A stretch of 64,000 nt of DNA from Actinomadura sp. WMMA1423 (GTDB lineage: Bacteria > Actinomycetota > Actinomycetes > Streptosporangiales > Streptosporangiaceae): contig NZ_CP041244.1 of NCBI RefSeq assembly GCF_006547145.1, positions 2,914,001-2,978,000 of the forward strand. Direction: 5' to 3'. Within the stretch, counting starts at the first letter, position 1. The number at the start of each line of letters is the position of its first letter. The notes under the pieces are model-generated. The model had not been told where the DNA came from, did no database searches, and was given only the letters and a program-made list of their open reading frames with translations. Made by a program: the position numbers and the translations under genes. Positions 44,595 to 53,044 of the stretch are shown here, piece by piece.

Positions 44595-45251
44595 ATGAGA
44601 GTGCTGGTGGCAGAGGACGAGCGGCTCCTGGCCGACGCGATCGCCGAGTGGCTGCGCGACGACGCGCACGCCGTCGACCTGGCCTATGACGGCGCGGCCG
44701 CCCTGGAGCGCGTCACCGTCAACGACTACGACGTGGTCGTGCTGGACCGCGACCTGCCGCTCGTCCACGGCGACGACGTGTGCCGCGAGATCGTCCGGGG
44801 CGAGACCGCTGCCCGCGTCCTGATGCTCACCGCCGCCGCCGAGGTCACCGACCGGGTCGACGGGCTCGGCCTCGGCGCCGACGACTACCTGACCAAGCCG
44901 TTCGCGTTCCCCGAGCTCGCCGCCCGCGTCCACGCGCTCGGCCGCCGCAGCCGCCCGGCCGCGCCGCCGCGGCTGCACCGCGCCGGCATCACGCTGGACC
45001 CGGCGCGGCGCGAGGTGTTCCGGGACGGCCGCTACGTGCCCCTCGCCCGCAAGGAGTTCGCCGTCCTCGCCGAACTGCTGCGCGCCGACGGCGCCGTGGT
45101 GTCCGCCGAGCAGCTCCTGGAGAAGGCGTGGGACGAGCACGCCGACCCGTTCACCGGCGCCGTCCGGCTGACCGTCCTCAAGCTGCGCCGCAAGCTCGCC
45201 GAACCGCCCGTCGTGGAGACCGTCAAGGGAGCGGGGTACCGGATCCCATGA
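44595..45251 (+). CDS. OmpR/PhoB-family response regulator
   Basis: A 218-aa DNA-binding regulator. Receiver: acidic pair in LVAEDERLLADAIAEW, phosphorylated Asp in DVVVLDRDLPLVHG, Thr in RVLMLTAA and Lys in DDYLTKPFAFPELAAR. The C-terminal winged helix contains LARKEFAVLAELLRADGAVV and GAVRLTVLKLRRKLAEPPVV. GGAGGAGG ribosome site. It overlaps its kinase by ATGA. Divergence from the lipoprotein-MacAB operon suggests that it controls that operon. Confidence 0.92.
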   Translation: MRVLVAEDERLLADAIAEWLRDDAHAVDLAYDGAAALERVTVNDYDVVVLDRDLPLVHGDDVCREIVRGETAARVLMLTAAAEVTDRVDGLGLGADDYLTKPFAFPELAARVHALGRRSRPAAPPRLHRAGITLDPARREVFRDGRYVPLARKEFAVLAELLRADGAVVSAEQLLEKAWDEHADPFTGAVRLTVLKLRRKLAEPPVVETVKGAGYRIP

Positions 45252-46555
45252 GGCTGTCGCTGCGCGCCCGGCTCACCATCACCTACGGCGGGCTGTTCCT
45301 CGTCGCCGGCGTGGTGCTGCTCGGCGCGACCTACGCACTGTTCGACCAGCAGCTCTCGCGGTCCGGCACGAAGGTGCTCGCGACGCGGCTGAGCCCCGTC
45401 CCCGGTCCCGGCCCGGCGTCCCCGGCCCAGAACTCGCGGCAGGCCGTCGAGGCGAGGGCCCTGGCGGAGGCCCGGATGGCGGCCGACACCGACCGGTGGA
45501 TGCGCGACCAGCGCGACGAGCTGCACGACGCCGCCGTCACCTCGCTGGTCACCCAGGGGTCGATCGCGCTGCTGGTCGTCGGCGGCGCGGCGGCTGGCTT
45601 CGGCTGGCTCATCGCGGGCCAGGTCCTGTCGCCGCTGCACCGCGTCACCGAGACCGCCCGCCGCATCGCCGGCTCCCCCGCCGCCGACCGCGGCCTGCAC
45701 GAGCGCATCGCCCTGCGGGGGCCCCGCGACGAGGTCAAGGAGCTCGCCGACACCTTCGACACGATGGTCGAGCGCCTCGACCGCTCGTTCGACGGCCAGC
45801 GCCGCTTCGTCGCGAACGCCTCCCACGAGCTGCGCACCCCGCTCGCCCTCGGCCGCGCGCTGGTCGAGGTGGCGATGCACCGCGAGTCGGCGTCCCCGGA
45901 CGTCCGGCAGCTCGGCGAGACACTCCTGCAGATCAACTCGCGGCACGAGCGCCTCATCACCGGCCTGCTGCTGCTCGCCCGCTCGGAGAACGAGGTCACC
46001 ACCCGGGCGCCGGTCGACCTCGCCGACGTCGTCGCCCACGTCGGCGCCCAGACGGCGCTCGAAGCCGGCGGCGCCGGCGTCACCGTCGAGACCGACACCG
46101 CCGAGGCCATGACGTCGGGCGACGCGCTCCTGCTCGAACGCGTCGTGCAGAACCTGCTGGAGAACGGGCTGCGCCACAACACCGAGTCCGGCTGGGTCAC
46201 CGTCTCCTGCCGGACGGAGGACGGGCACGCCGTCCTGGAGGTCGCCAACTCGGGCCCGTCCGTCCCGCCCTACGAGATACCCGCGCTGTTCGAGCCGTTC
46301 CGCCGCCTCGACAACGACCGCCTCGTCACCGCGAAGGGCGCCGGTCTCGGCCTGTCGATCGTCCAGTCCATCGTCCGGGCCCACAACGGAACGGTGAGGG
46401 CCGTGCCCCGCTCCGGAGGCGGCCTCACCGTCACCGTCGCCCTGCCGTCCGCGGAACCGGAGCACGCCGGCGCCCTGCCCGCCGCCCGCACGAGCGCGCC
46501 GCGCGACCTCCCGGCGGGACGCGGCGCCCGCGCGAGATCCGCCGCCCGCTCCTAG
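45248..46555 (+). CDS. Sensor histidine kinase
   Basis: A 435-aa membrane kinase. First helix LTITYGGLFLVAGVVLLGAT, an extracytoplasmic loop of about 80 residues, second helix LVTQGSIALLVVGGAAAGFG then WLIAG, HAMP domain, H-box FVANASHELRTPLALGRALV, N-box LLENGLRHN, and a G-box AKGAGLGLSIVQSIV. The Ala/Arg/Pro-rich tail after about residue 400 is probably disordered. It should sense a signal at the envelope, possibly the compound handled by the adjacent exporter. Confidence 0.92.
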   Translation: MRLSLRARLTITYGGLFLVAGVVLLGATYALFDQQLSRSGTKVLATRLSPVPGPGPASPAQNSRQAVEARALAEARMAADTDRWMRDQRDELHDAAVTSLVTQGSIALLVVGGAAAGFGWLIAGQVLSPLHRVTETARRIAGSPAADRGLHERIALRGPRDEVKELADTFDTMVERLDRSFDGQRRFVANASHELRTPLALGRALVEVAMHRESASPDVRQLGETLLQINSRHERLITGLLLLARSENEVTTRAPVDLADVVAHVGAQTALEAGGAGVTVETDTAEAMTSGDALLLERVVQNLLENGLRHNTESGWVTVSCRTEDGHAVLEVANSGPSVPPYEIPALFEPFRRLDNDRLVTAKGAGLGLSIVQSIVRAHNGTVRAVPRSGGGLTVTVALPSAEPEHAGALPAARTSAPRDLPAGRGARARSAARS

Positions 46556-46573
46556 CCCTGCCCGCGACCCGGG

Positions 46574-47416
46574 TCAGCGTGCGCCCGGGCGGCGCAGCTC
46601 GCGCGGGCTCACGCCGAAGCGCTGCCGGAACGCGTGGCTGAGCGCGCTGGCGGAGGAGAACCCGGTGGCGTGCGCGAGGTCGGTGATGGTGACGTGCCGG
46701 TCGAGGGGGTTGCGCAGCCGGTCGCGGACGAGCCGGAGCCGCTCCTCGCGGATCAGCTCGCGGGGCGTGGTCCCGGCGCGCTGGAGCGCGAGCTGCACCT
46801 GCCGCAGCGACCAGCCGAGGTCCTGCGCCATCGCGGCGCCGGTGAGCCCGGAGTCGGTGGCGTGCTCGCGGACGTAGCGCCGCACGACCGCCTCCACCTC
46901 GGCGAGGTGGCCGGGCGCGGGCGGGTGCTCCTCCCCGGCGAGCAGCAGGCACAGCAGCTCGGTGATCCGCTCGCACGCGGCGTCGAACTGCCGCCCGGTG
47001 AGGCTGCGGCGCTCCTCGCCGACGGCCCGCACCATGTCGGCGACGACCCGGCCGAGGCCGGCGGACAGGTCCAGGCCGGTCACCGGGCGGGGCGGGCCGC
47101 TCAGCCGGCCGTCCATCTCGGGGGCCGGGATCGTCATGACGAGCGCGCGGGCCGGACGCGGCTGGAGGACCCGGAACGGGGCCGCGGGCGCGATGAGGCC
47201 GCCGGTGCCCGGGCGGAGCCGCGCCTCCCGGTCGTCCTCCACCATGAGCATCTCGCCGTGCAGCGGCAGCAGGAACCGGTAGCCCCGGTCGCGGCGCGCC
47301 TGCCCCGGGGTCCGGACGTACTCGGCCCGGTCCGACAGGTAGAGCACGAGCCGGTACTCGGCGCCGCTCTGCCGGACCGGCCCGCCGAGCACGTCCTCCA
47401 CCGCAGGCCCCTCCAC
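46574..47416 (-). CDS. AraC-family transcriptional regulator
   Basis: A 280-aa regulator. The N-terminal part (residues 1-170) resembles an AraC-binding cupin-like domain (FLLPLHGEMLMVEDDREARL, GGLIAPAAPFRVLQPRPARA). The C-terminal double helix-turn-helix contains LTGAAMAQDLGWSLRQVQLA and ITDLAHATGFSSASALSHAF, followed by FGVSPRELRRPG. GTG start at 47416. It is convergent with the histidine kinase (18 bp between stops) and divergent from the conservon, so it might regulate the latter. Confidence 0.88.
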   Translation of the reverse strand: MEGPAVEDVLGGPVRQSGAEYRLVLYLSDRAEYVRTPGQARRDRGYRFLLPLHGEMLMVEDDREARLRPGTGGLIAPAAPFRVLQPRPARALVMTIPAPEMDGRLSGPPRPVTGLDLSAGLGRVVADMVRAVGEERRSLTGRQFDAACERITELLCLLLAGEEHPPAPGHLAEVEAVVRRYVREHATDSGLTGAAMAQDLGWSLRQVQLALQRAGTTPRELIREERLRLVRDRLRNPLDRHVTITDLAHATGFSSASALSHAFRQRFGVSPRELRRPGAR

Positions 47417-47691
47417 CCCCGCCGCCGTAGATCATTCGCGGGCGAGCGTAGTACGGCCGTCGCCAGAGAATCAGTCGAATCCATCGGAAAGTAACCTTAT
47501 TCAGACGGTGGGTGACCCCGCGATGCGCCCCGTGGCAACTTCTCTGCGCGCGAGCACAAGCGCATCCCGGCGCACCCGTCCTACGGTGCCGAAACCGCGG
47601 CGTAACCGCGCCGTCCCCCACCAGCCATGAGGCGGTCCGCCGTGGACACGGCCGGGCCCACCTCGCCGAAAACCCCTGCACCGAGGATCTG

Positions 47692-49026
47692 ATGGAGCTA
47701 TTCCTCTTGGCGGCGGCGCTCGTCGTCGTGGCGGGCGCCGGGATCGCGGCCGCCGTCCTGCTGGTCCGCCAGCGGCGGGAGACGGCCGGACTCCGCGCGC
47801 AGAACGCCGCCCTGGCCCGCGGGCTCGACCTGCGCGAGAAGGAGCTGCGGCACCTCGCGGACGTCCGGCTGCCGGAGCTCATGGAGTCCCTGCACAACCC
47901 CGGCCTGCGCGTCACCGACCCGCTGCACGACCTCGACCGGGAGGCGCCCGCCTACGGGCAGGCGATGCGGACCGTCACCGAGCTGTTCGCCGGGTCCGCC
48001 GCGCGCGTGCGGGAGCGGGCCGACCTGTCGGCCAAGTCGACCCTGCGGGCGATGATGCGCGCCGTGCAGAGCCTCGCCAACGAGCAGCAGCTCGCCATCT
48101 CCGAGATGCAGGAGCGCCACGACGACCCCGACGTGCTGGAGGGGCTGCTCCGCGTCGACCACATGAACGCCCAGCTCGGGCGGCGCGCCCAGGCCACCGC
48201 CGTGCTGTGCGGGTCGTGGCCGGGCCAGCAGCGCTCGGCCTCCTCGATGAGCGACGTGGTGCGCGGCGCGACGTCCCGTATCCGCGACTACCTGCGCGTC
48301 AACATCCAGGGCCCGGTGAACACCGCGGTGACCAGCCGGGCCGTGGAGCCGATCGTGCTGACCCTGGCCGAGCTGCTCGACAACGCGGCGCGGCACTCGC
48401 GCCCCGACACCACCGTCGAGGTCAACTTCCAGTCCACGCACAACGGCGTCGCCATCATGATCGACGACGCGGGCGTGGCGATGGACGCCGAGGAGCTCGG
48501 GCGCGCCGCCGACCTGCTGTCGGGCGACGCGTCGGTCGACATCCACCGGCTCGGCGACCCGCCCCGCGTCGGGTTCGCGGTGGCGGGCGTCCTCGCCGCC
48601 CGGTACGGGTTCCGGGTCTCGGTCGACACCCGCTCCCCCTACGGGGGCGTGCGCGCCGTCGTGTTCGTGCCGGCCGCGCTGCTCACCGACGTCCCGGGCG
48701 AGCGGGCGCCCGAGCCGGCCGCCGCGTCCCGCCCGGCCGCGCAGGGCCCCGCGCCCGCCGCCGAGGCCGGCGCCCCCGCCACCCCGGGCGGGCTGCCCAA
48801 GCGCACCCGCGTCGCGGTCGCCGAACGCCCCGCCGGGGCCGCCGCGGACGCCGGGGACGAGGAGGCGCCCGCCGCGCCGGACCCGGGGGCGCGGCCGCCC
48901 GCCAGGCCGGCCCGGGAGACCGCCGCGGGCCTCGGCGCATGGCAGCGCGGCACGCGGTCCGGCCGCGCCTCGGCGCCGTCCGACGCCGAGGGCCCCGGCA
49001 TCGAGAGCAAGGACCTGCGGCCATGA
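47692..49026 (+). CDS. cvnA: Conservon sensor-kinase-like protein CvnA
   Basis: A 444-aa membrane protein: one N-terminal helix (LFLLAAALVVVAGAGIAAAV), a helical region with QSLANEQQLAISEMQERHDD (likely the phosphoacceptor-like segment) and an HATPase domain (LTLAELLDNAARHSRPDTTV then GVGFAVAGVLAARYG-like lobe). A Pro/Ala-rich acidic tail ends it. In Streptomyces conservons CvnA works with roadblock, DUF742 and GTPase partners as a G-protein-coupled-receptor-like unit. ATG at 47692 with GAGGA upstream; overlaps CvnB by ATGA. Confidence 0.9.
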   Translation: MELFLLAAALVVVAGAGIAAAVLLVRQRRETAGLRAQNAALARGLDLREKELRHLADVRLPELMESLHNPGLRVTDPLHDLDREAPAYGQAMRTVTELFAGSAARVRERADLSAKSTLRAMMRAVQSLANEQQLAISEMQERHDDPDVLEGLLRVDHMNAQLGRRAQATAVLCGSWPGQQRSASSMSDVVRGATSRIRDYLRVNIQGPVNTAVTSRAVEPIVLTLAELLDNAARHSRPDTTVEVNFQSTHNGVAIMIDDAGVAMDAEELGRAADLLSGDASVDIHRLGDPPRVGFAVAGVLAARYGFRVSVDTRSPYGGVRAVVFVPAALLTDVPGERAPEPAAASRPAAQGPAPAAEAGAPATPGGLPKRTRVAVAERPAGAAADAGDEEAPAAPDPGARPPARPARETAAGLGAWQRGTRSGRASAPSDAEGPGIESKDLRP

Positions 49027-49457
49027 ACGAGGGGTGGAACGGCGCGATGGACGACGGTACGAACCGGCTCGGCTGGATGCTGGACGACGCGCTGCGGATG
49101 CCGGAGACCCGCTACGCGATCCTGCTGTCGGCGGACGGGCTGCTCATGGCGCACTCCGCGCGGATCAGCAGGGACGAGGCGGAGCGGCAGGCCGCGGGCA
49201 TGGCGGGCCTGCAGTCGCTCGCCCGCAGCACCGCCGAGTTCTGCGGGGACGCGGGCACGACCTGGCGGCAGACGGTCAACGAGTTCGACGACGGGTACGT
49301 GTTCCTCGTCGCCGCCGGCCCCGGCGCGTACCTGGCGGTGTCGGCGACGCAGCACGTCGACATGGAGACCGTGTCGTTCCGGCTCCAGGAACTCGTCCAG
49401 CGGCTGGGCAAGGAGATGACCACCCCGCCGCGGCCGGGCGCGGGCCGTCCCGCATGA
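49023..49457 (+). CDS. cvnB: Roadblock/LC7-domain protein CvnB
   Basis: A 144-aa protein of the roadblock/LC7 family that acts on small GTPases. RLGWMLDDALRMPETRYAIL then LSADGLLMAHSARISRDEAE and FVFLVAAGPGAYLAVSA-like strands give the alpha-beta-beta-alpha-beta3 fold. Known conservon order and ATGA overlaps with both flanking genes make the assignment firm. Probably modulates the nucleotide state of CvnD. Confidence 0.93.
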   Translation: MNEGWNGAMDDGTNRLGWMLDDALRMPETRYAILLSADGLLMAHSARISRDEAERQAAGMAGLQSLARSTAEFCGDAGTTWRQTVNEFDDGYVFLVAAGPGAYLAVSATQHVDMETVSFRLQELVQRLGKEMTTPPRPGAGRPA

Positions 49458-49810
49458 CCCCGCGCCGCAGCAGGCGGGCCCTGGTCCGCCCGCACGTCGT
49501 CACCGGCGGCCGGGCGCACCCCACCCGCAACGTGTTCGACCTGGTCACCCTCGTGACCGCGGTCGGCGACCCGCCGCGCGCCGGGCTGTCCCCCGAGAAG
49601 GCGCGCATCGTCGAGCTGTGCCGCGGCGGCGCCCTGTCGGTCGTCGAGATCGCCGGCCATCTGAACCTGCCCGTCGGGCTCGTCAAGGTGCTGCTGTCCG
49701 ACCTCGTCGACGGCGGGCACCTCACCACCCGGGCCGCCGCGCCCGCCGCCCAGCAGTCCAAGGCCCGGCTCCTTCAGGAGGTGCTCGATGGACTCCGCGC
49801 TCGCCTCTGA
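49454..49810 (+). CDS. cvnC: DUF742 protein CvnC
   Basis: A 118-aa protein with the DUF742 signature: VRPHVVTGGRAHPTRNVFDL, LSPEKARIVELCRGGALSVV, EIAGHLNLPVGLVKVLLSDL and a short C-terminal helix. It has a winged-helix-like middle part and is thought to bind partners in the conservon complex. ATG overlaps cvnB; the 3' end overlaps the start of cvnD by 23 bases, so translation is tightly coupled. Confidence 0.93.
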   Translation: MTPRRSRRALVRPHVVTGGRAHPTRNVFDLVTLVTAVGDPPRAGLSPEKARIVELCRGGALSVVEIAGHLNLPVGLVKVLLSDLVDGGHLTTRAAAPAAQQSKARLLQEVLDGLRARL

Positions 49811-50384
49811 CACCCCCTACCTGCGCGAGAGCGTCCGGACCGCGGTGAAGATCCTCGTCGTGGGGCACTTCGCCGTCGGCAAGACCACCTACGTCGGGAC
49901 GCTCTCGGAGATCCGCCCGCTGCGCACCGAGGAGCGGATGACGCAGGCCGGGGCGGCCGTGGACGACCTCGCCGGCATCAGGGACAAGACGACCACGACC
50001 GTCGCGATGGACTTCGGGCGCCTCACCCTCAGCGACGACCTCGTCCTCTACCTGTTCGGCGCGCCGGGGCAGCAGCGCTTCACCCGGCTGTGGGACGACC
50101 TGGCGCGCGGCGCACTCGGCGCGCTGATCCTGGTGGACACCGCCCGCCTCCAGGAGTCCTTCGCCGTCATGGACATCGTGGAGAAGCAGGGCCTGCCGTA
50201 CGCGGTGGCCGTCAACCACTTCGAGGGCGCGCCGCGGTTCCCCGACGCCGAGGTGCGCGAGGCCCTCGACCTGACGCCGGCGACGCCGCTCGTCAGCTGC
50301 GACGCCCGCGACCGCACGTCCTCCACCGAGGCGCTCATCTCGCTCGTCGACCACCTCCTCACCCTGGACGGGGAGAAGCCATGA
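49788..50384 (+). CDS. cvnD: Conservon GTPase CvnD (Mgl-like)
   Basis: A 198-aa Ras-like GTPase. G1 is VVGHFAVGKTTYVGTLSEI; the switch region TTTTVAMDFGRL and G3-like LFGAPGQQRF follow; G4-like VAVNHFEGA (NHFE in place of NKxD) and G5-like VSCDARD end the fold. These deviations are typical of conservon GTPases. Cytoplasmic, expected to cycle under control of CvnA-C. Overlaps cvnE by ATGA. Confidence 0.93.
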   Translation: MDSALASDTPYLRESVRTAVKILVVGHFAVGKTTYVGTLSEIRPLRTEERMTQAGAAVDDLAGIRDKTTTTVAMDFGRLTLSDDLVLYLFGAPGQQRFTRLWDDLARGALGALILVDTARLQESFAVMDIVEKQGLPYAVAVNHFEGAPRFPDAEVREALDLTPATPLVSCDARDRTSSTEALISLVDHLLTLDGEKP

Positions 50385-51598
50385 CCACCGACCAGCAGCA
50401 CGCGGGACGTCCGTACGGCGAGCCGGAGCGCATCGCGCTGTACGGCCCGGAGTTCGCCAAGGACCCGCAGAGCGCCTACGCCCGGATGCGCGAGCACGGC
50501 GACTTCGCGCCGGTCGAGCTGTCGCCGGGCGTGCCCGCGACGCTCGTCCTCGGCTACGACGCCGCGCTGGAGATCCTCCGCGACCCCGCCACGTTCCCGC
50601 GGTGCAGCGAGGTGTGGGAGGAGCGGGTCGGGCCCGAGTGCCCGGTGCTGCCGATGATGATGTCGCGGCCCAACGCGCTGTTCACCAACGGCGGCGTGCA
50701 CGCCCGGCTGCGATCGGTGATCGTCGACAGCCTGGACCGGGTCGACCCGGTGTCGCTGCGCGAGAACGTCGGGCGCGGCGCCGACAGCCTCATCGACCGG
50801 TTCGCCGCCGACGGCAAGGCCGACCTCATCGGCCAGTACGCCCGCACGCTGCCGCTGCTGGTGTTCAACGCGATGTTCGGCTGCCCCCGCGAGATCGGCG
50901 ACAAGCTCGTGCGCGGCATGAGCGCCATCTTCGACACCGTCTCCGCCGAGGAGGGCAACGCGCTGCTAGCGGAGGCGACCGGCGAGCTGGTGGCGTACAA
51001 GCGCGCCAAGCCGGGCGCGGACGTGACGTCCTGGATGATGAGCCACCCGGCCGGGCTCGACGACCTGGAGATGGCCCACCAGCTCATCCTGCTGGTCGGG
51101 GCCGGCACCGAGCCCGAGCAGAACCTCGTCGCCAACGGCATCCTGCTGCTGCTCTCCGACGACCGGTTCGGCGGCGACCTGTCCGGCGGAGCCCTGCCCG
51201 TCGAGGACGCGCTCGACGAGATCCTGTGGACCGACCCCCCGATGGCCAACTACGGGACCACCTTCCCCCGCCAGGACATCGACTTCCACGGGTACCGGCT
51301 GCCCGCCCACCAGCCCGTGCTGGTCAGCTACGCCGCCGCGAACACCGACCCGTCCCGGGCGTCGGCCGACCGCAAGGGCAACCGCGCCCACCTGTCCTAC
51401 GCGGGCGGCCCGCACACCTGCCCGGCCAAGAGCCACTCCCGGCTCATCGCGTCCGTCGCGATCGAGAAGCTCCTCGACCGGCTGCCGGACGTCGAGCTGG
51501 CCGTTCCGGTGGAGCACCTGGAGTGGCGGCCGGGCCCGTTCCACCGGGCCCTCACCGCCCTCCCGGTCAGCTTCCCGCCCGATCAGGTCCGTCCGTAG
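50381..51598 (+). CDS. cvnE: Conservon cytochrome P450 CvnE, CYP157-like, without ExxR
   Basis: A 405-aa P450. Haem-ligand Cys lies in AGGPHTCPAKSHSRLIA and the I-helix in ILLVGAGTEPEQNLV. The K-helix, normally ExxR, reads VEDALDEILWTDPPMANYG, with no Arg in the expected place. Loss of ExxR is an established feature of the CYP157 family found in conservons, so this is expected and not a defect. Substrate and physiological role are unknown. The 3' end overlaps the convergent SPFH gene by 32 bases. Confidence 0.9.
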   Translation: MTTDQQHAGRPYGEPERIALYGPEFAKDPQSAYARMREHGDFAPVELSPGVPATLVLGYDAALEILRDPATFPRCSEVWEERVGPECPVLPMMMSRPNALFTNGGVHARLRSVIVDSLDRVDPVSLRENVGRGADSLIDRFAADGKADLIGQYARTLPLLVFNAMFGCPREIGDKLVRGMSAIFDTVSAEEGNALLAEATGELVAYKRAKPGADVTSWMMSHPAGLDDLEMAHQLILLVGAGTEPEQNLVANGILLLLSDDRFGGDLSGGALPVEDALDEILWTDPPMANYGTTFPRQDIDFHGYRLPAHQPVLVSYAAANTDPSRASADRKGNRAHLSYAGGPHTCPAKSHSRLIASVAIEKLLDRLPDVELAVPVEHLEWRPGPFHRALTALPVSFPPDQVRP

Positions 51599-52970
51599 CG
51601 GCGCGCAACGCGCCGATGATGGCGGCGAGCTGCGTGAGAAGGCCGGCCACGCTGGTCTGGTCGGCGCCGCCCACGGTGACGGTGCGCAGCTCGTCGGGCT
51701 TGGGCAGCCTGGCCATGATCTCCGGCAGCGCCGCGATGAGCCGCGCCTGGACGGCCGCGGGCGTCCGCTCGTTCTCCAGCGCGGCGCGGGCGGCGTCCCG
51801 CTCCAGGTCGAGCAGCTCCTGCTCGTGCCGCGACCGGGCGCGCAGGCCGGCGAGGGCCAGCTCGCCCTCGGTGCGCATGCGGGCCAGCTCCTGGTCGCGC
51901 TCGATGCGCAGCCGTCCCGTCTCGGCCTCCTCCTCGTGCCGCTCGCGCTCCATCCGCAGCGCGTGCCGCGTCGTCTCGGTCTGGAGCTCGGCGACCTCGC
52001 GGGAGTCGTCGTGCTCGCGCCGGGTGCGGCGCAGCCTCTCGCCCGCCTCGGTGTCGAACAGCTGCGACTCGTTGCGGGCCCGCAGCTCGGCGAGCTCGCG
52101 CTCGTGCTCCAGCCGCTGCGTCTCCTTGACCCGCGCGGCGGCCATCTCCCGCTGCGCGACGGCCTCCTCGGCCTCCAGCTCGGCCAGCCGCGCGATCTGC
52201 CCCTGCTCGGCCCGGTAGGGCTTCTGGAGGTTCTCCCAGAGCCGGGACGAGCTGACCACGGCCTCCTTGATCTGAACCGTGACGATCCGCAGGCCGAGCC
52301 CCTGGTCGCTGTTGTCCTCGCCCTCGGCGACCGCGCGCAGCCGGGCCGTCAGCTCCTCGATGATCGGCTGCTTGTCGCTGAGGACGTCGCGCACCCCCAT
52401 CGTGGCGACCTTGTCCTTGATCGCCGCCTCGGCCTGCTCGCGGAGCTGGAGGTTCACCAGCCGCATCGGGTCGTCGCCGCCGAAGTCGAGCTTGCGGTAG
52501 GCGGTGCCGAAGTCCTGGATGATCCACTGCACGTAGCCCTGGACGAGCACGCCCTGCAGCTCGCGGCAGATGCAGTACGCGTTGATCAGGATCGTCTGCG
52601 TCGCGCCCGGCACCACGAGGAAGGAGTCGGTGGCCGGGTTGAACCGGAACGACACCCCGAGGCCGATGTGCAGCGGCTCGGCGCGACCGCGCCGGGTGTG
52701 CACGACGAACGCGTTCGGCGGGACGAGCACGTTCTTCCACCGCCAGAACCCGCTGATCCGCACGTCCACGGGCCCCGGGCCGGGACGGTCGGCGGGGCCC
52801 GCGCCGCCGAGGGCGCGGTCGCGCTTGGCCAGCGGGCCCGGTGGCGGGGCCGCGCCCGCCACGCCTGGGGGCGGCGGCGGGGAGCGCCTGGCCTTCAGGT
52901 CGTCCTCCAGCACCGCCTGCTGGGCGACCACCTGGTCCAGATAACTGTTGCCCTGGCCTGAAGCGCTCAT
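51567..52970 (-). CDS. SPFH/band 7-like protein with long coiled coil
   Basis: A 467-aa protein. After a Pro-rich start, residues about 65-240 form an SPFH-like domain (VLVPPNAFVVHTRRGRAEPL, GVSFRFNPATDSFLVVPG, LVQGYVQWIIQDFGTAYRKL). Then about 180 residues of highly charged heptad-like sequence (AELEAEEAVAQREMAAARVK and onward) make a long coiled coil, and a short hydrophobic C-terminus ends with SVAGLLTQLAAIIGALRAA. No N-terminal membrane helix is present, unlike flotillins, so attachment may be peripheral. Likely oligomeric scaffold. ATG at 52970 behind GGGGGAG. Confidence 0.8.
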   Translation of the reverse strand: MSASGQGNSYLDQVVAQQAVLEDDLKARRSPPPPPGVAGAAPPPGPLAKRDRALGGAGPADRPGPGPVDVRISGFWRWKNVLVPPNAFVVHTRRGRAEPLHIGLGVSFRFNPATDSFLVVPGATQTILINAYCICRELQGVLVQGYVQWIIQDFGTAYRKLDFGGDDPMRLVNLQLREQAEAAIKDKVATMGVRDVLSDKQPIIEELTARLRAVAEGEDNSDQGLGLRIVTVQIKEAVVSSSRLWENLQKPYRAEQGQIARLAELEAEEAVAQREMAAARVKETQRLEHERELAELRARNESQLFDTEAGERLRRTRREHDDSREVAELQTETTRHALRMERERHEEEAETGRLRIERDQELARMRTEGELALAGLRARSRHEQELLDLERDAARAALENERTPAAVQARLIAALPEIMARLPKPDELRTVTVGGADQTSVAGLLTQLAAIIGALRAATDGPDRAGS

Positions 52971-53044
52971 CTCGCTCCCCCGGAAATCGGTGTGGCCGCT
53001 ACATTAATGAACCTTTTGTTGGGATGCGTGCGTATTTGTAAAGC

